This document shows positions 14,650 through 22,481 of a stretch of 37,342 nt of DNA, in pieces; within the stretch, counting starts at the first letter, position 1; each line of letters starts with the position of its first letter. The notes under the pieces are model-generated. The model was not told where the DNA came from and did not search any database. It saw only the letters and a list, made by a program, of their open reading frames with translations. Origin of the DNA: Treponema bryantii NK4A124. Its GTDB lineage: Bacteria; Spirochaetota; Spirochaetia; Treponematales; Treponemataceae. A program made the translations under genes and the position numbers. Location: NCBI RefSeq assembly GCF_000421345.1, contig NZ_ATWV01000020.1, positions 1 through 37,342 of the forward strand. The letters run 5' to 3'.

Positions 14650-16410
14650 TTACATCTCCTTTATCTTCGAAATCATTTCGTCGTCGGTAAATACACCGTC
14701 GAAGGCCGGGCCCAGCAGCATGGAAACCTGGGCAATCTGTGGCGGCAAAAGGCGGGCACGCTGCAAAAGGTCCCTGTTACTCAAAATATTCCGGGTTGCG
14801 CCTTGACCTAAAATCTCGCCACGGTTCATTACGATGATTGTCTTTGCAAAGTCGAGAACAACCTCCATATCGTGGCAGACCATAATTACTGTAGTGCCCT
14901 TTTCGTTTAGCGCCCGGATTTTTTCCATTGCTTCCATACACTCGCGGTAGTCGAGACCTGTTGTAGGTTCATCAAGAATAAGAATTTCCGGATTAAGAGC
15001 AATAAGGCAGGCAAGACAGAGTCTCTGGCGCTGACCACGGCTCATATTAAAAGGCTCTGTGTCGCCATCAAAGCCGAACTCACTCAGCGTTTTTTCTACA
15101 CGCGCTTTTATTTCTTCTTCGGCAATCCCGTTGTTGCGGAGGCTGAAGGCAATTTCTTCGCGAACAGTTGAACAGCAGATCTGGCGGTCAGGATTCTGGA
15201 AAAGGAAGCCTATGTGTTTTGCAAGGGAGCTGACCTTCTGCATTTTTGTATTCTGACCCAGCACAAAAACATCGCCTGTGCTCGGTTTTAGAAGTCCGTT
15301 TGTGAGTTTAGAGAAGGTTGATTTACCTGCTCCGTTTGAACCGATGATTGAAATAAAATCACCCTTGCGAACCTTTACGTTCAGGTCACGGACGTTTGCA
15401 GTTTCGTTGTAAGAGAAGCCGACATGGGAGAATTCGAGGACTACATCTTCGTCCTGTTTAGATTGTCCGGTCGAGCCGGACAATGACACATTAGGTGAGC
15501 CGGACAATGACACTTCTGAGGCCTTGTCATTGTCCGACTTGATCGGGCAATTTAGCTTAATCACTTTTTTGACAAACTCAGCCGCCTCCCCAGCATTCAG
15601 ACAAATCCTGTCTTCAGCTTTCATACCGGCAGGAGCCAGGCCTTGGTCAACCATTTTTCCGGTAAGTGTCAAAACGCGTGGACAGTTGATTCCTGCCTCT
15701 TCCATTTCTCTCTGATGGGTAAGGGTAGATCTGATTTCCCCGTAGTGAACACAGGTGCCGTGCTCAAGAACAATTAACTTTTTTACAAATTCGCAGAGCA
15801 GCATGATTTTCTGTTCTGCAACAACAATTGTGATTCCCTTTTCTTCATTGAGCTTTTTAAGCATCTGGAAAATCTGAACAGAAGAAGCAGGATCAAGCTC
15901 GCCGGTAGGTTCATCTAAAACCAAAATATCCGGTTCAAGGGCAAGAATAGCCGCAATTACAACCTTTTGCTTCTGGCCGCCACTGAGAGAAGAAATCTCC
16001 TTGTGACGAAGCTCGCTGATTCCCATAGTTTCCAGGGCGGAAGTGATGCGGTTTTCAATCTGGTCAGCAGGGATACCAAAGTTTTCAAGACCAAAAAGAA
16101 TTTCATCTTCAACAAAGTATCCGGTAATCTGGCTTTCAATATCCTGAAATACAGAAGCAACCTTAAGTGCAAGTTTTCCCGCATTAATCTCGAAGGTGTC
16201 GGTTCCATCAACTTTAACGCTGCCGTAAAAGTCTCCGGTGTAGTGGTGAGGAATCAGCCCGTTGATGCAGTTACAAAGAGTAGTCTTTCCTGCGCCAGAC
16301 TCACCGATTATTCCCACAAAACCGCCCTTTTCAATCTCAAGCGATATTTTCTCCAGAGCGTTTTTCTTAGCTCCCTTGTACTTAAAAGTTAGTTCCTGTA
16401 TTTCAATCAT
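14650..16410 (-). CDS. ecfA: ECF transporter ATPase, two fused ABC domains
   Basis: 586 residues, EcfA1 and EcfA2 fused. Domain 1: Walker A GESGAGKTT (36-44), signature LSGGQKQ (142-148), Walker B LVLDEPTGELDP. Domain 2: Walker A GSNGAGKST (357-365), signature MSRGQRQR (456-463), Walker B LILDEPTTGLD, and H-loop VCHD. In domain 1 the H-loop His is replaced (VVAEQKI), so the two sites are probably unequal. The linker (about 290-320, rich in S, G, D and N) is encoded by copies of a palindromic repeat (15459-15554). The gene starts 2 nt after ecfS. It energises uptake of the vitamin or amino acid bound by the S component. Confidence 0.92.
   Translation of the reverse strand: MIEIQELTFKYKGAKKNALEKISLEIEKGGFVGIIGESGAGKTTLCNCINGLIPHHYTGDFYGSVKVDGTDTFEINAGKLALKVASVFQDIESQITGYFVEDEILFGLENFGIPADQIENRITSALETMGISELRHKEISSLSGGQKQKVVIAAILALEPDILVLDEPTGELDPASSVQIFQMLKKLNEEKGITIVVAEQKIMLLCEFVKKLIVLEHGTCVHYGEIRSTLTHQREMEEAGINCPRVLTLTGKMVDQGLAPAGMKAEDRICLNAGEAAEFVKKVIKLNCPIKSDNDKASEVSLSGSPNVSLSGSTGQSKQDEDVVLEFSHVGFSYNETANVRDLNVKVRKGDFISIIGSNGAGKSTFSKLTNGLLKPSTGDVFVLGQNTKMQKVSSLAKHIGFLFQNPDRQICCSTVREEIAFSLRNNGIAEEEIKARVEKTLSEFGFDGDTEPFNMSRGQRQRLCLACLIALNPEILILDEPTTGLDYRECMEAMEKIRALNEKGTTVIMVCHDMEVVLDFAKTIIVMNRGEILGQGATRNILSNRDLLQRARLLPPQIAQVSMLLGPAFDGVFTDDEMISKIKEM
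15459..15554. repeat. RPE-type palindromes inside ecfA
   Basis: Two full 30-bp units, 15459-15488 (minus orientation) and 15525-15554 (plus), and a partial unit at 15495-15512. Each has the form TGTCAT-stem-loop-stem-ATCTA with stem ATTGTCCGG or similar. The block keeps the frame and encodes the linker between the ABC domains (SLSGSPNVSLSGSTGQS). Confidence 0.85.
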
Positions 16411-16412
16411 TT

Positions 16413-16976
16413 TTATTCAGCCTTTTCTTCTACAATTTCCTTTTTCAATGCTTTCATCAATGGTACATATAAAGCTGCAACAATAATCGCATTCAAAGTA
16501 GCAGTACCCAAAACGATAGGCACGTAAGCTGCCATTGCAGAAGGATCAGATTTGATGAATACAAACAAAAGCACTGTGTAGAGTCCGCCGGAAATTACTG
16601 TACTTACAAAAGTTGTAATTGCTGCAAGACCAATCTTCATTCCCTTTGACTTTGCAGGAATAAAAATCAAAAGACCCATAGCGAGGGCGCCGGCTGCTTC
16701 TGAAGCAAAGTTCAGGTAAGGAGTTCCAGGGAAGAACTGGCAGATAGCACCGGCGATAATACCGATAATCAGGCTGTAGTAAACCTTTGGTCTGATAATG
16801 ACAATTGCCATACAGTACATTGCAATAATGAAGTTTGGCTTCATTCCAAATAAGTTGATAAAGGTTCCTACAAAGAACTTAAGAACTGCACCGGCTGCAA
16901 GAAGAACTGCTGTAAGGAGCAGGTCCTGAAGGCTGATGCCTTTTTTTTCTGTTTCGTTTAATACTCTTTTTTCCAT
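16413..16976 (-). CDS. ECF transporter S component, TrpP-like
   Basis: A 187-residue membrane protein with about six hydrophobic segments. The stretch INLFGMKPNFIIAMYCMAI resembles TrpP (YhaG)-family proteins, where FGMKPDMMLAM is characteristic, so tryptophan is a possible substrate, but the identification is by motif only. It is first in an S-A-T operon and gives the transporter its specificity. AGGTG lies before ATG. Upstream are a promoter and two 18-bp operator-like palindromes (17039-17084), suggesting repression by a small-molecule-responsive regulator that is not encoded in this window. Confidence 0.75.
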   Translation of the reverse strand: MEKRVLNETEKKGISLQDLLLTAVLLAAGAVLKFFVGTFINLFGMKPNFIIAMYCMAIVIIRPKVYYSLIIGIIAGAICQFFPGTPYLNFASEAAGALAMGLLIFIPAKSKGMKIGLAAITTFVSTVISGGLYTVLLFVFIKSDPSAMAAYVPIVLGTATLNAIIVAALYVPLMKALKKEIVEEKAE

Positions 16977-17038
16977 TTTGATTCACCTCATTAATTTGTT
17001 TATAAAGCAGCCGGGTGTGCACGAGGTCGTCTGCTCTT

Positions 17039-17110
17039 GTTACTGTGAATAGTAACATAACTTAATGTTACTGTAAATAGAAACATAGAAAAATTCTGTA
17101 AATATAACAA
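17039..17110 (-). promoter_or_regulatory. ecf operon promoter and twin operators
   Basis: TTGTTA (17110-17105), a 17-bp spacer and TATGTT (17087-17082) form a promoter on the minus strand. GTTACTGTGAATAGTAAC (17039-17056) is a palindrome, and GTTACTGTAAATAGAAAC (17067-17084) is a close second copy offset by 28 bp and overlapping the -10 box. A third, degenerate match (TTCTGTAAATATAAC) lies at 17094-17108. The arrangement fits repression. I could not match it to a known regulator consensus. Confidence 0.55.
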
Positions 17111-17129
17111 AATATTATATTTAGAACGT

Positions 17130-17564
17130 TTAGAGTATGTTTTGAAGGATGAAGGCTGTAGTTAAGCCTAAAGACATAAATGGAATAAAGGGAAAAGAGG
17201 CTTTTCCAAATCGTTTATTAATTATACAAAGAGCGGCAAGGGCTTCTATTCCAAAGCAAAGGGGAAGAAACTTTGGCAAAAGAAAAAGTCCCTGAAACAA
17301 TCCGAACCAGACGTCGGCTATGCCAAGCTTTCCTTTTGTGATTATTCGGACGAGAAAGTAAAAGGCTCCTGCCAGTATGCTTGAGAGGATAAAAATCCAT
17401 ATGCTTTGGCGGGCGAAAATCAGCTGACAGACCAGGGCAGAAAAAATAGCTGCCCATTGGATGTAGATGCCTACGGTCATTCTTTTTATATCCTGAATTG
17501 AAAGAATGAGGGAAAAAAGAAGAATTAAAGCAAACTGGACAATCAGATAGAGGCTTATCTGCAT
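17130..17564 (-). CDS. small prepilin peptidase-like membrane protein (A24)
   Basis: About 144 residues, nearly all hydrophobic, with four or more membrane segments. Two aspartates sit in the expected places for an A24 (type IV prepilin/FlaK) aspartic protease: SIQDIKRMTVG after the first helix and GKLGIADVWFG (a GxGD-like motif). The N-terminal cysteine/methylase domain of full-length PilD is absent, so this is the short core form. The chosen ATG (17564) lies 6 nt after a TATCAT -10 box, implying a leaderless message; a longer frame has no support. No pilin genes are nearby. Confidence 0.7.
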   Translation of the reverse strand: MQISLYLIVQFALILLFSLILSIQDIKRMTVGIYIQWAAIFSALVCQLIFARQSIWIFILSSILAGAFYFLVRIITKGKLGIADVWFGLFQGLFLLPKFLPLCFGIEALAALCIINKRFGKASFPFIPFMSLGLTTAFILQNIL

Positions 17565-17599
17565 AAAAATATGATAACACAAAAAATCAAAAATCAGCA

Positions 17600-17632
17600 A
17601 AAAAAAACTGCAGGCGGGAAACCTGCAGTTTT
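17600..17632 (-). terminator. Rho-independent terminator of the GH43 gene
   Basis: ACTGCAGG-CGGGAAA-CCTGCAGT is a perfect 8-bp stem, extended by A-T pairs and followed on the minus strand by a run of Ts. It lies about 20 nt past the GH43 stop. Confidence 0.85.
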
Positions 17633-17651
17633 ATAACAGAACAGCCAGCTG

Positions 17652-18626
17652 TTAGCGGTCAAATCCATCCATAGTCTGAATCTTTCCATCCGGCTTAAAA
17701 GTAAGCTCGCGGAACTTTACATTGCGCTTCTGGTTGATTCCCTTTGAGCGTTCGCAGTCGTGGTAGAAGAGGTACCACTTGCCGTTGAACTCAAGAATTG
17801 AGTGGTGAGTTGTCCATCCAAGAACAGGTGAAAGAATACATCCGCCATATGTGTATGGACCGTAAACGTTCTTGCTGGTTGCATAGCAGAGCAGGTGAGA
17901 AGTACCTGTTGAGTATGTGAAGTAGTAAGTATCACCCTTCTTGAAAAGCCATGGATCTTCAAAGTAGCGGCGAACATCGTCACCACCTGTGAGTGGCTGG
18001 CCGAATTCATCTACAATTACCAGGTCGCGAAGCTCTTCTGCGAGTTCCTTCATATTATCTTTAAGAAGTGCGATTTTTGGTGTGCAGGCAGGTTCCTTGT
18101 CCTTTGGTTCTTTATTGTCTGCGCTCCACTTGTTGTTGCGGTACTGGTCGAGCTGGCCACCCCAGAGTCCACCCATTGTAAGGTAGTATTTACCGTCTGT
18201 GTCTTTGAAACAGCATGGGTCAATTGAGTAAGTTCCCTGAATATAGTCATCTTCAGGAGTAAAAGGACCTTCCGGTTTGTCTCCAACTGCAACGCCTACA
18301 CGGAACATTCCTGTTTTGTCGCGGGCAGGGAAGTAGAAGTAGTATTTTCCGTCTTTTTCTTCGCAGTCAGGAGCCCAGAGCTGTTTGCTTGCCCATTTTA
18401 CATCCTTGAGTGTGAAAACACAGCCGCAGTCGCGTGGATAAGTTTCTGTGTCCTTCATTTCGTAAACATGATAATCTTTCATATCGTACTGGTCGCCGTT
18501 GTCATTGCTTTCAACGTCGATATCTTCGTCGTGTGAAGGATAAATGTAAATCTTTCCATTAAAAACATGTGCAGATGGGTCAGCTGTGTAAAGATCGTTT
18601 ACAAGTGGCTTTTTTTCGATACTCAT
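17652..18626 (-). CDS. glycoside hydrolase family 43 (arabinofuranosidase/xylosidase type)
   Basis: 324 residues without a signal peptide, so probably cytoplasmic, acting on imported oligosaccharides. The five-bladed propeller of GH43 is recognisable from the three catalytic acids: Asp16 in TADPSAHVF (base), Asp136 in SIDPCCF (pKa modulator) and Glu223 in YFEDPWLF (acid), together with ASKQLWAPDCEEKDGKYYFYF. Family members release arabinose or xylose from plant polysaccharide fragments; the exact substrate cannot be read from sequence. AGGAG precedes ATG. It has its own LacI-type regulated promoter and terminator, so expression is probably sugar-induced. Confidence 0.9.
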   Translation of the reverse strand: MSIEKKPLVNDLYTADPSAHVFNGKIYIYPSHDEDIDVESNDNGDQYDMKDYHVYEMKDTETYPRDCGCVFTLKDVKWASKQLWAPDCEEKDGKYYFYFPARDKTGMFRVGVAVGDKPEGPFTPEDDYIQGTYSIDPCCFKDTDGKYYLTMGGLWGGQLDQYRNNKWSADNKEPKDKEPACTPKIALLKDNMKELAEELRDLVIVDEFGQPLTGGDDVRRYFEDPWLFKKGDTYYFTYSTGTSHLLCYATSKNVYGPYTYGGCILSPVLGWTTHHSILEFNGKWYLFYHDCERSKGINQKRNVKFRELTFKPDGKIQTMDGFDR

Positions 18627-18664
18627 ATAATCTCCTGTTAGGGCCTGTAATCAGGTCACAAATT

Positions 18665-18720
18665 TAGGCAACCGGTTGCCTAGTTTATTTCATTATATTG
18701 TTAAGCGTTTAACTTTTCAA
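18665..18720 (-). promoter_or_regulatory. GH43 promoter with two LacI-type operators
   Basis: TTGAAA (18720-18715), an exact 17-bp spacer and TATAAT (18697-18692). The spacer holds a near-palindrome with central CG (GTTAAGCGTTTAAC, 18700-18713), and a perfect 18-bp palindrome TAGGCAACCGGTTGCCTA (18665-18682) covers the expected transcription start. This is the classic arrangement for a LacI/GalR-family repressor. The regulator gene is not in the window. Confidence 0.8.
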
Positions 18721-18740
18721 TCGGCAGTATTACCTAAGGG

Positions 18741-19673
18741 CTAACGGATGGCTCCCGGCGCTTCCAGTTCTGCATTGCGGGCGGCGCACCAGGTGCCTTT
18801 TTGCAGGGCGGCGGCCAGCTTCTCGGCGGCTGTACCGGACTGGTCTCGGTTTTTCAGGTATTCATAGATGAAGCCGGCGTTGAAGGAGTCGCCGCAGGCT
18901 GTTGTGTTGAGGGCGGTAACTTTTTCGCTTGGACATTCGGAAAATTGTCCTCGATCTGCTGCGTAAGTGGATTCGGTGCCGCGGGTTACTATGATGATAT
19001 TGTCCAGCTGGCGGCTTTTTTCTGTGATGGCCTTTTGCAGGGGCTGGTCTGCCAGTTCGGGGAAGGTGGCGCGGAACTCTTCTTCATTGATTTTGATTAT
19101 GTCCGGTACCGAAGCTGCCAGAGTTTTTGTCATATCTTGGCCGATATAATCAGCTAAAAAGATTTTTCCTGCGTCGCGTGTCATTCCGGAAATTGTTGCA
19201 TAAAGATCATCGCTCCAGATTTTCGGGCGGCTTCCGGCAAGCAGCACGGCATCAACCTGTGGAAGCATATCATTTATAATCTTCAATATTTTGATTTCTG
19301 CAGCGGCTACGGCTTTCAACTCATCTGCGCCTTCCAAAAGAGGCTCCCCAACAACAAGCTCTGTTGTAGTACCGGCAGTGCGGTCCAAAAGAGTCCAGCA
19401 TTCGCGGGTCTGGCCCGGAATTGTTGCATAAAGGATATTAAGCTTGTCGCGTTCAGCAGCCCCTGTAAAGGCAGAAAGATTCTTTTCTCCAAGCGGGCAG
19501 ACCACAGTCGAACAACCAGGCTCCAGCTGTTCAAGCACACGGGCAGAATTCACCGCCTTTCCCGAAGCATCCAGACGATAATACTTTGAACGGTTTACGC
19601 GTTCCAGCTTGAGCGAATCAAAAGTGATTGTGCGCTGCAGTGTTGAACTAAGACAAATACATAAGATTTTCAT
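18741..19673 (-). CDS. PfkB-family sugar kinase (1-phosphofructokinase-like)
   Basis: A 310-residue ribokinase-family enzyme. The PfkB C-terminal signature is clear: TACGDSFNAGF carries the catalytic Asp and the anion hole. The N-terminal DASGKAVNSARVLEQL corresponds to the substrate-binding G-K-x-x-N region of FruK/LacC/PfkB, so a phosphorylated sugar (fructose-1-P or tagatose-6-P type) is a likely substrate. It begins 2 nt after the HAD gene and shares its message. The specific sugar is unresolved. Confidence 0.82.
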   Translation of the reverse strand: MKILCICLSSTLQRTITFDSLKLERVNRSKYYRLDASGKAVNSARVLEQLEPGCSTVVCPLGEKNLSAFTGAAERDKLNILYATIPGQTRECWTLLDRTAGTTTELVVGEPLLEGADELKAVAAAEIKILKIINDMLPQVDAVLLAGSRPKIWSDDLYATISGMTRDAGKIFLADYIGQDMTKTLAASVPDIIKINEEEFRATFPELADQPLQKAITEKSRQLDNIIIVTRGTESTYAADRGQFSECPSEKVTALNTTACGDSFNAGFIYEYLKNRDQSGTAAEKLAAALQKGTWCAARNAELEAPGAIR

Positions 19674-19675
19674 TA

Positions 19676-20401
19676 TTAAATCTCCTGAGTATGTGGTTTC
19701 GATATGGCCTGTGGCCTACTCAACCACCGTGGCAGCTCGTAAATTGAAGACATACGGATTGTCTGGCCCTGCTTTCCACTTTTATTCGCCGCCCTTGCCG
19801 CAATCATAGATTTTGCATCTTCAGCAAGTGGCTTTCCGTTAGGACTGCCTATCAAAACTGCCGTGCCTCCAAGGGCTACCCAGCCATCGGTATATTTCTG
19901 CATATCATCCAGAAAGAGCGTGCTTTCAACAGAGGCTCCGACCTTCTTCAAAGCTGCCATATAGGCATCCGGGTAAGGTTTTCCATTAAAGCCTGCATCG
20001 CGGATATCAGTTACAGCTTCAAATAAATCTGCAATTCCAAGCTTACCTAAAACAGTGTCTGCGTGTTCATGGGGTGCGTTAGTCAAAACTGACATCGGCA
20101 TATTAATAGAAATTAAAAAATCGCGTAGTCCCGGCTGTGGAGGCAGCTCATCAGCTTCATAAGAAGGATGTACGTGTGCTAAAAATCCTTCAACATCAGT
20201 TAAACCTTCTGCTCTAAGCCATTCAAGAGTTGTAGAGTAGTGAACAATTTTTTCTGCCCTCAGTGCAACAGCCTCTTCCATATCACAATGAAAAAAATCT
20301 GCAACACATTCCAGCATACGGCGGGTAATTCCCTTGTCCATTGCGGAACTTGCCGGATAAAGGGTGTTGTCCATATCAAAAAGAAGGTGCTCAAAACTCA
20401 T
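19676..20401 (-). CDS. HAD hydrolase, pyrimidine 5'-nucleotidase type
   Basis: 241 residues. Motif I is LLFDMDNTLYPASSAMDKGI, characteristic of the SDT1/PyrP-type pyrimidine 5'-nucleotidase branch. Motif II is SVLTNAP, the lysine is in FNGKPYPDAY, and motif III is LFLDDMQKYTDG. It should hydrolyse UMP/CMP-type monophosphates or a similar small phosphate. The promoter is an extended -10 (TGATATAAT) ending 7 nt before ATG, so the mRNA looks leaderless. The last 15 or so residues (LPRWLSRPQAISKPHTQEI) are encoded by a palindromic repeat at 19693-19727. Confidence 0.85.
   Translation of the reverse strand: MSFEHLLFDMDNTLYPASSAMDKGITRRMLECVADFFHCDMEEAVALRAEKIVHYSTTLEWLRAEGLTDVEGFLAHVHPSYEADELPPQPGLRDFLISINMPMSVLTNAPHEHADTVLGKLGIADLFEAVTDIRDAGFNGKPYPDAYMAALKKVGASVESTLFLDDMQKYTDGWVALGGTAVLIGSPNGKPLAEDAKSMIAARAANKSGKQGQTIRMSSIYELPRWLSRPQAISKPHTQEI
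19693..19727. repeat. GTGGTT...AACCAC palindrome at the HAD gene end
   Basis: GTGGTT...GGCC-TGT-GGCC...AACCAC, an imperfect 35-bp palindrome that codes for the C-terminal tail of the HAD protein. It resembles intergenic REP-type elements and is different from the TGTCAT family. Confidence 0.55.
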
Positions 20402-20466
20402 ATGTAAAATTATATCAAAATTTTTAACTAGCGTTAATGCATATCTCGTTGTAAAATAGATTGGAA

Positions 20467-22416
20467 ATGAATTCGTTCCTGTTTAACCATATAAAATTTC
20501 AAATTGCCTCAATAACGATTCTTTTGATTCTGGAAATCATCTATTTCCTTCGTCCGAAAATTAAACTGCTTTCTAATCGCATTTTTACAGTTCTTATGAT
20601 CAGTGCTTTTGGCTATCTGATTTTTGATTTTGCAACAGTTTTTGCCCTGGTTTATTATGATAATCTTCCTCTGTGGTTTGTAACATTTACACATCAGGGC
20701 TTTATCATGTTCCTTGATATTGCGCTTTCATCAATCTATCTTTATATCGATATGCTCAATCGGAATCAAAGACGTTATTCAAGATCAGAGTTGTCTTTGA
20801 TTATTGCATCATATATTGTAGTTATTGCTTCTATTTTGTTTGCGCCTATTTCATACTACATAGAAGAAGATGGAATTTATTCCTACGGCATAATGGTAAA
20901 TTGTGTTTATGCCGTGCTGATTATTTATTCGGGAATGACCGTATTCCAGACTTTACGCCATATAAAAGATAAAGATCACCGTAAGCAGAAAATCTGTGTT
21001 CTTATGACAATGGTCCTCTGGATTGGTTTTGGCGGCATACAGATTCTTGAACCTAGAATTCTGATTTCCAGTGTAGGTATTTCAGCAATCATTCTTTTGA
21101 TGTTCCTTTCGCTCGAAAATCCTTCTGAATACCTCGACAGTGAAACCCGGGCATTCAACTATTATGCTCTCAAAGCAGTTTTGCAGGAATATCTTAGCCG
21201 CAAAAGAAGTTTTGCAATTGTAAGCATGGAGCTGGATGAAGCTTCTATAATTGAAAGTTATGCAAGCAGCAACGTAATTTCTGAGGTTCTTATTGAAATC
21301 AGGTCTTTTATTGAAAGAAACTTTAGAACTCCATGCTATCGCATGAATCGAATGACTCTGGCCTTCATAGTAGACAACAAAAAGATTTCAAAGCTTGATA
21401 TTTATCTTGAGATTCTTGCAGACAGATTTTCTCAAACCTGGGGTTTGAAAGACAGATCTGTCCGTCTTAATGCTCATGCAAATGTTTTGTGCTGCCCTGA
21501 AGATTTTCCTTTTGATGGAAATGTTGATGAACTTCTTGATTTTGCTGAGGAGACGGAAACATACGGCCGTTCAATTGGATTCATTCGTCGTATTGATGAT
21601 AAGGCTCGCGAAAAACGTATTCGTCATCGTCAGATTCTTCATGTGGTTTCAGAAGCTATAAAAGATGATGAGATAGAAATGTTCTATCAGCCGATTTACA
21701 GCCTCAAAGAAAAAAAGTTTACAAATGCAGAGGCTCTTGTTCGCTTAAAAGATGAAGAAACAATCGGTTTTATTTCGCCGGAAGAATTTATTCCCCTTTC
21801 AGAAAAGAAAGGTATGATTATGCCTTTGAGCGGACTGATTTTTAATCATGTTTTTAACTTTATGGCTGAAAACAATCTGAAGTCTAAGGGTGTTAATCAC
21901 ATTGAAGTAAATCTTTCCGGGCTGCAGTCTGTAGATGCAAATTTGCCAAAACTCATGAAATCTCTTTTAATGAAGCATAATATTTCTCCTGATAGTGTAA
22001 ACCTTGAGATTACAGAATCTATAGCCGTTACATCTGGTTATATGCTGAAAAAGAATATGGATGAACTTCGTAAGTTCGGCTGTTCTTTCTCTATGGATGA
22101 TTTTGGTACAGGCTATTCAAACCTTTCTCGAATTGCCAAGGCTGATTTTGAAATGATTAAAATTGACAAGAGTCTTTTGTGGCCATGCTTTAAGGAAGAT
22201 GGAACTGATAGTACACAGAATGCAAAGATTCTTCTCGAAAATATGATTTCTATGCTCTTGAAAATCGGTCGTAAAATAGTTGTAGAAGGAATTGAAACCA
22301 AAGAACAGTTTGATTATCTTGAGAATCTGGGCATTACTTATGCACAGGGCTTCTACTTCAGTAAGCCGATTCCGGAAGAAGACTTCTTAAAGTTTATTGA
22401 AGAGAAGAATCTTTAA
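20467..22416 (+). CDS. membrane-bound EAL-domain c-di-GMP phosphodiesterase
   Basis: 649 residues from ATG at 20467 (a TTG two codons earlier is less likely). About seven membrane segments occupy residues 8-215. A degenerate GGDEF domain follows (starts DSETRAFNYYAL, no GG[DE]EF motif), then a complete EAL domain: EALVRL, VNLSGLQ, LEITESIAV, DDFGTGYSN, IKIDKSLL, EGIETKEQ and QGFYFSKP. All metal- and water-binding residues appear present, so it should hydrolyse cyclic-di-GMP to pGpG. A -10-like TAAAAT lies 9 nt before the start, with no ribosome site. The gene is convergent with the TrmJ-like gene. Confidence 0.9.
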   Translation: MNSFLFNHIKFQIASITILLILEIIYFLRPKIKLLSNRIFTVLMISAFGYLIFDFATVFALVYYDNLPLWFVTFTHQGFIMFLDIALSSIYLYIDMLNRNQRRYSRSELSLIIASYIVVIASILFAPISYYIEEDGIYSYGIMVNCVYAVLIIYSGMTVFQTLRHIKDKDHRKQKICVLMTMVLWIGFGGIQILEPRILISSVGISAIILLMFLSLENPSEYLDSETRAFNYYALKAVLQEYLSRKRSFAIVSMELDEASIIESYASSNVISEVLIEIRSFIERNFRTPCYRMNRMTLAFIVDNKKISKLDIYLEILADRFSQTWGLKDRSVRLNAHANVLCCPEDFPFDGNVDELLDFAEETETYGRSIGFIRRIDDKAREKRIRHRQILHVVSEAIKDDEIEMFYQPIYSLKEKKFTNAEALVRLKDEETIGFISPEEFIPLSEKKGMIMPLSGLIFNHVFNFMAENNLKSKGVNHIEVNLSGLQSVDANLPKLMKSLLMKHNISPDSVNLEITESIAVTSGYMLKKNMDELRKFGCSFSMDDFGTGYSNLSRIAKADFEMIKIDKSLLWPCFKEDGTDSTQNAKILLENMISMLLKIGRKIVVEGIETKEQFDYLENLGITYAQGFYFSKPIPEEDFLKFIEEKNL

Positions 22417-22421
22417 TAAAC

Positions 22422-22481
22422 TGTCATCCCGAACTTGTTTCGGGATCTATTTTATAGATGCTGAATCAAGTTCAGCATGAC
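22422..22481. repeat. RPE-type palindrome pair at trmJ 3' end
   Basis: Two opposed units: 22422-22449, TGTCAT-CCCGAA-CTTGT-TTCGGG-ATCTA, and 22455-22481, the reverse form with stem ATGCTGAA. The first is an 8-bp perfect hairpin between convergent genes and may serve as a terminator. The second encodes the C-terminal residues SHAELDSASIK of TrmJ. Confidence 0.85.
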
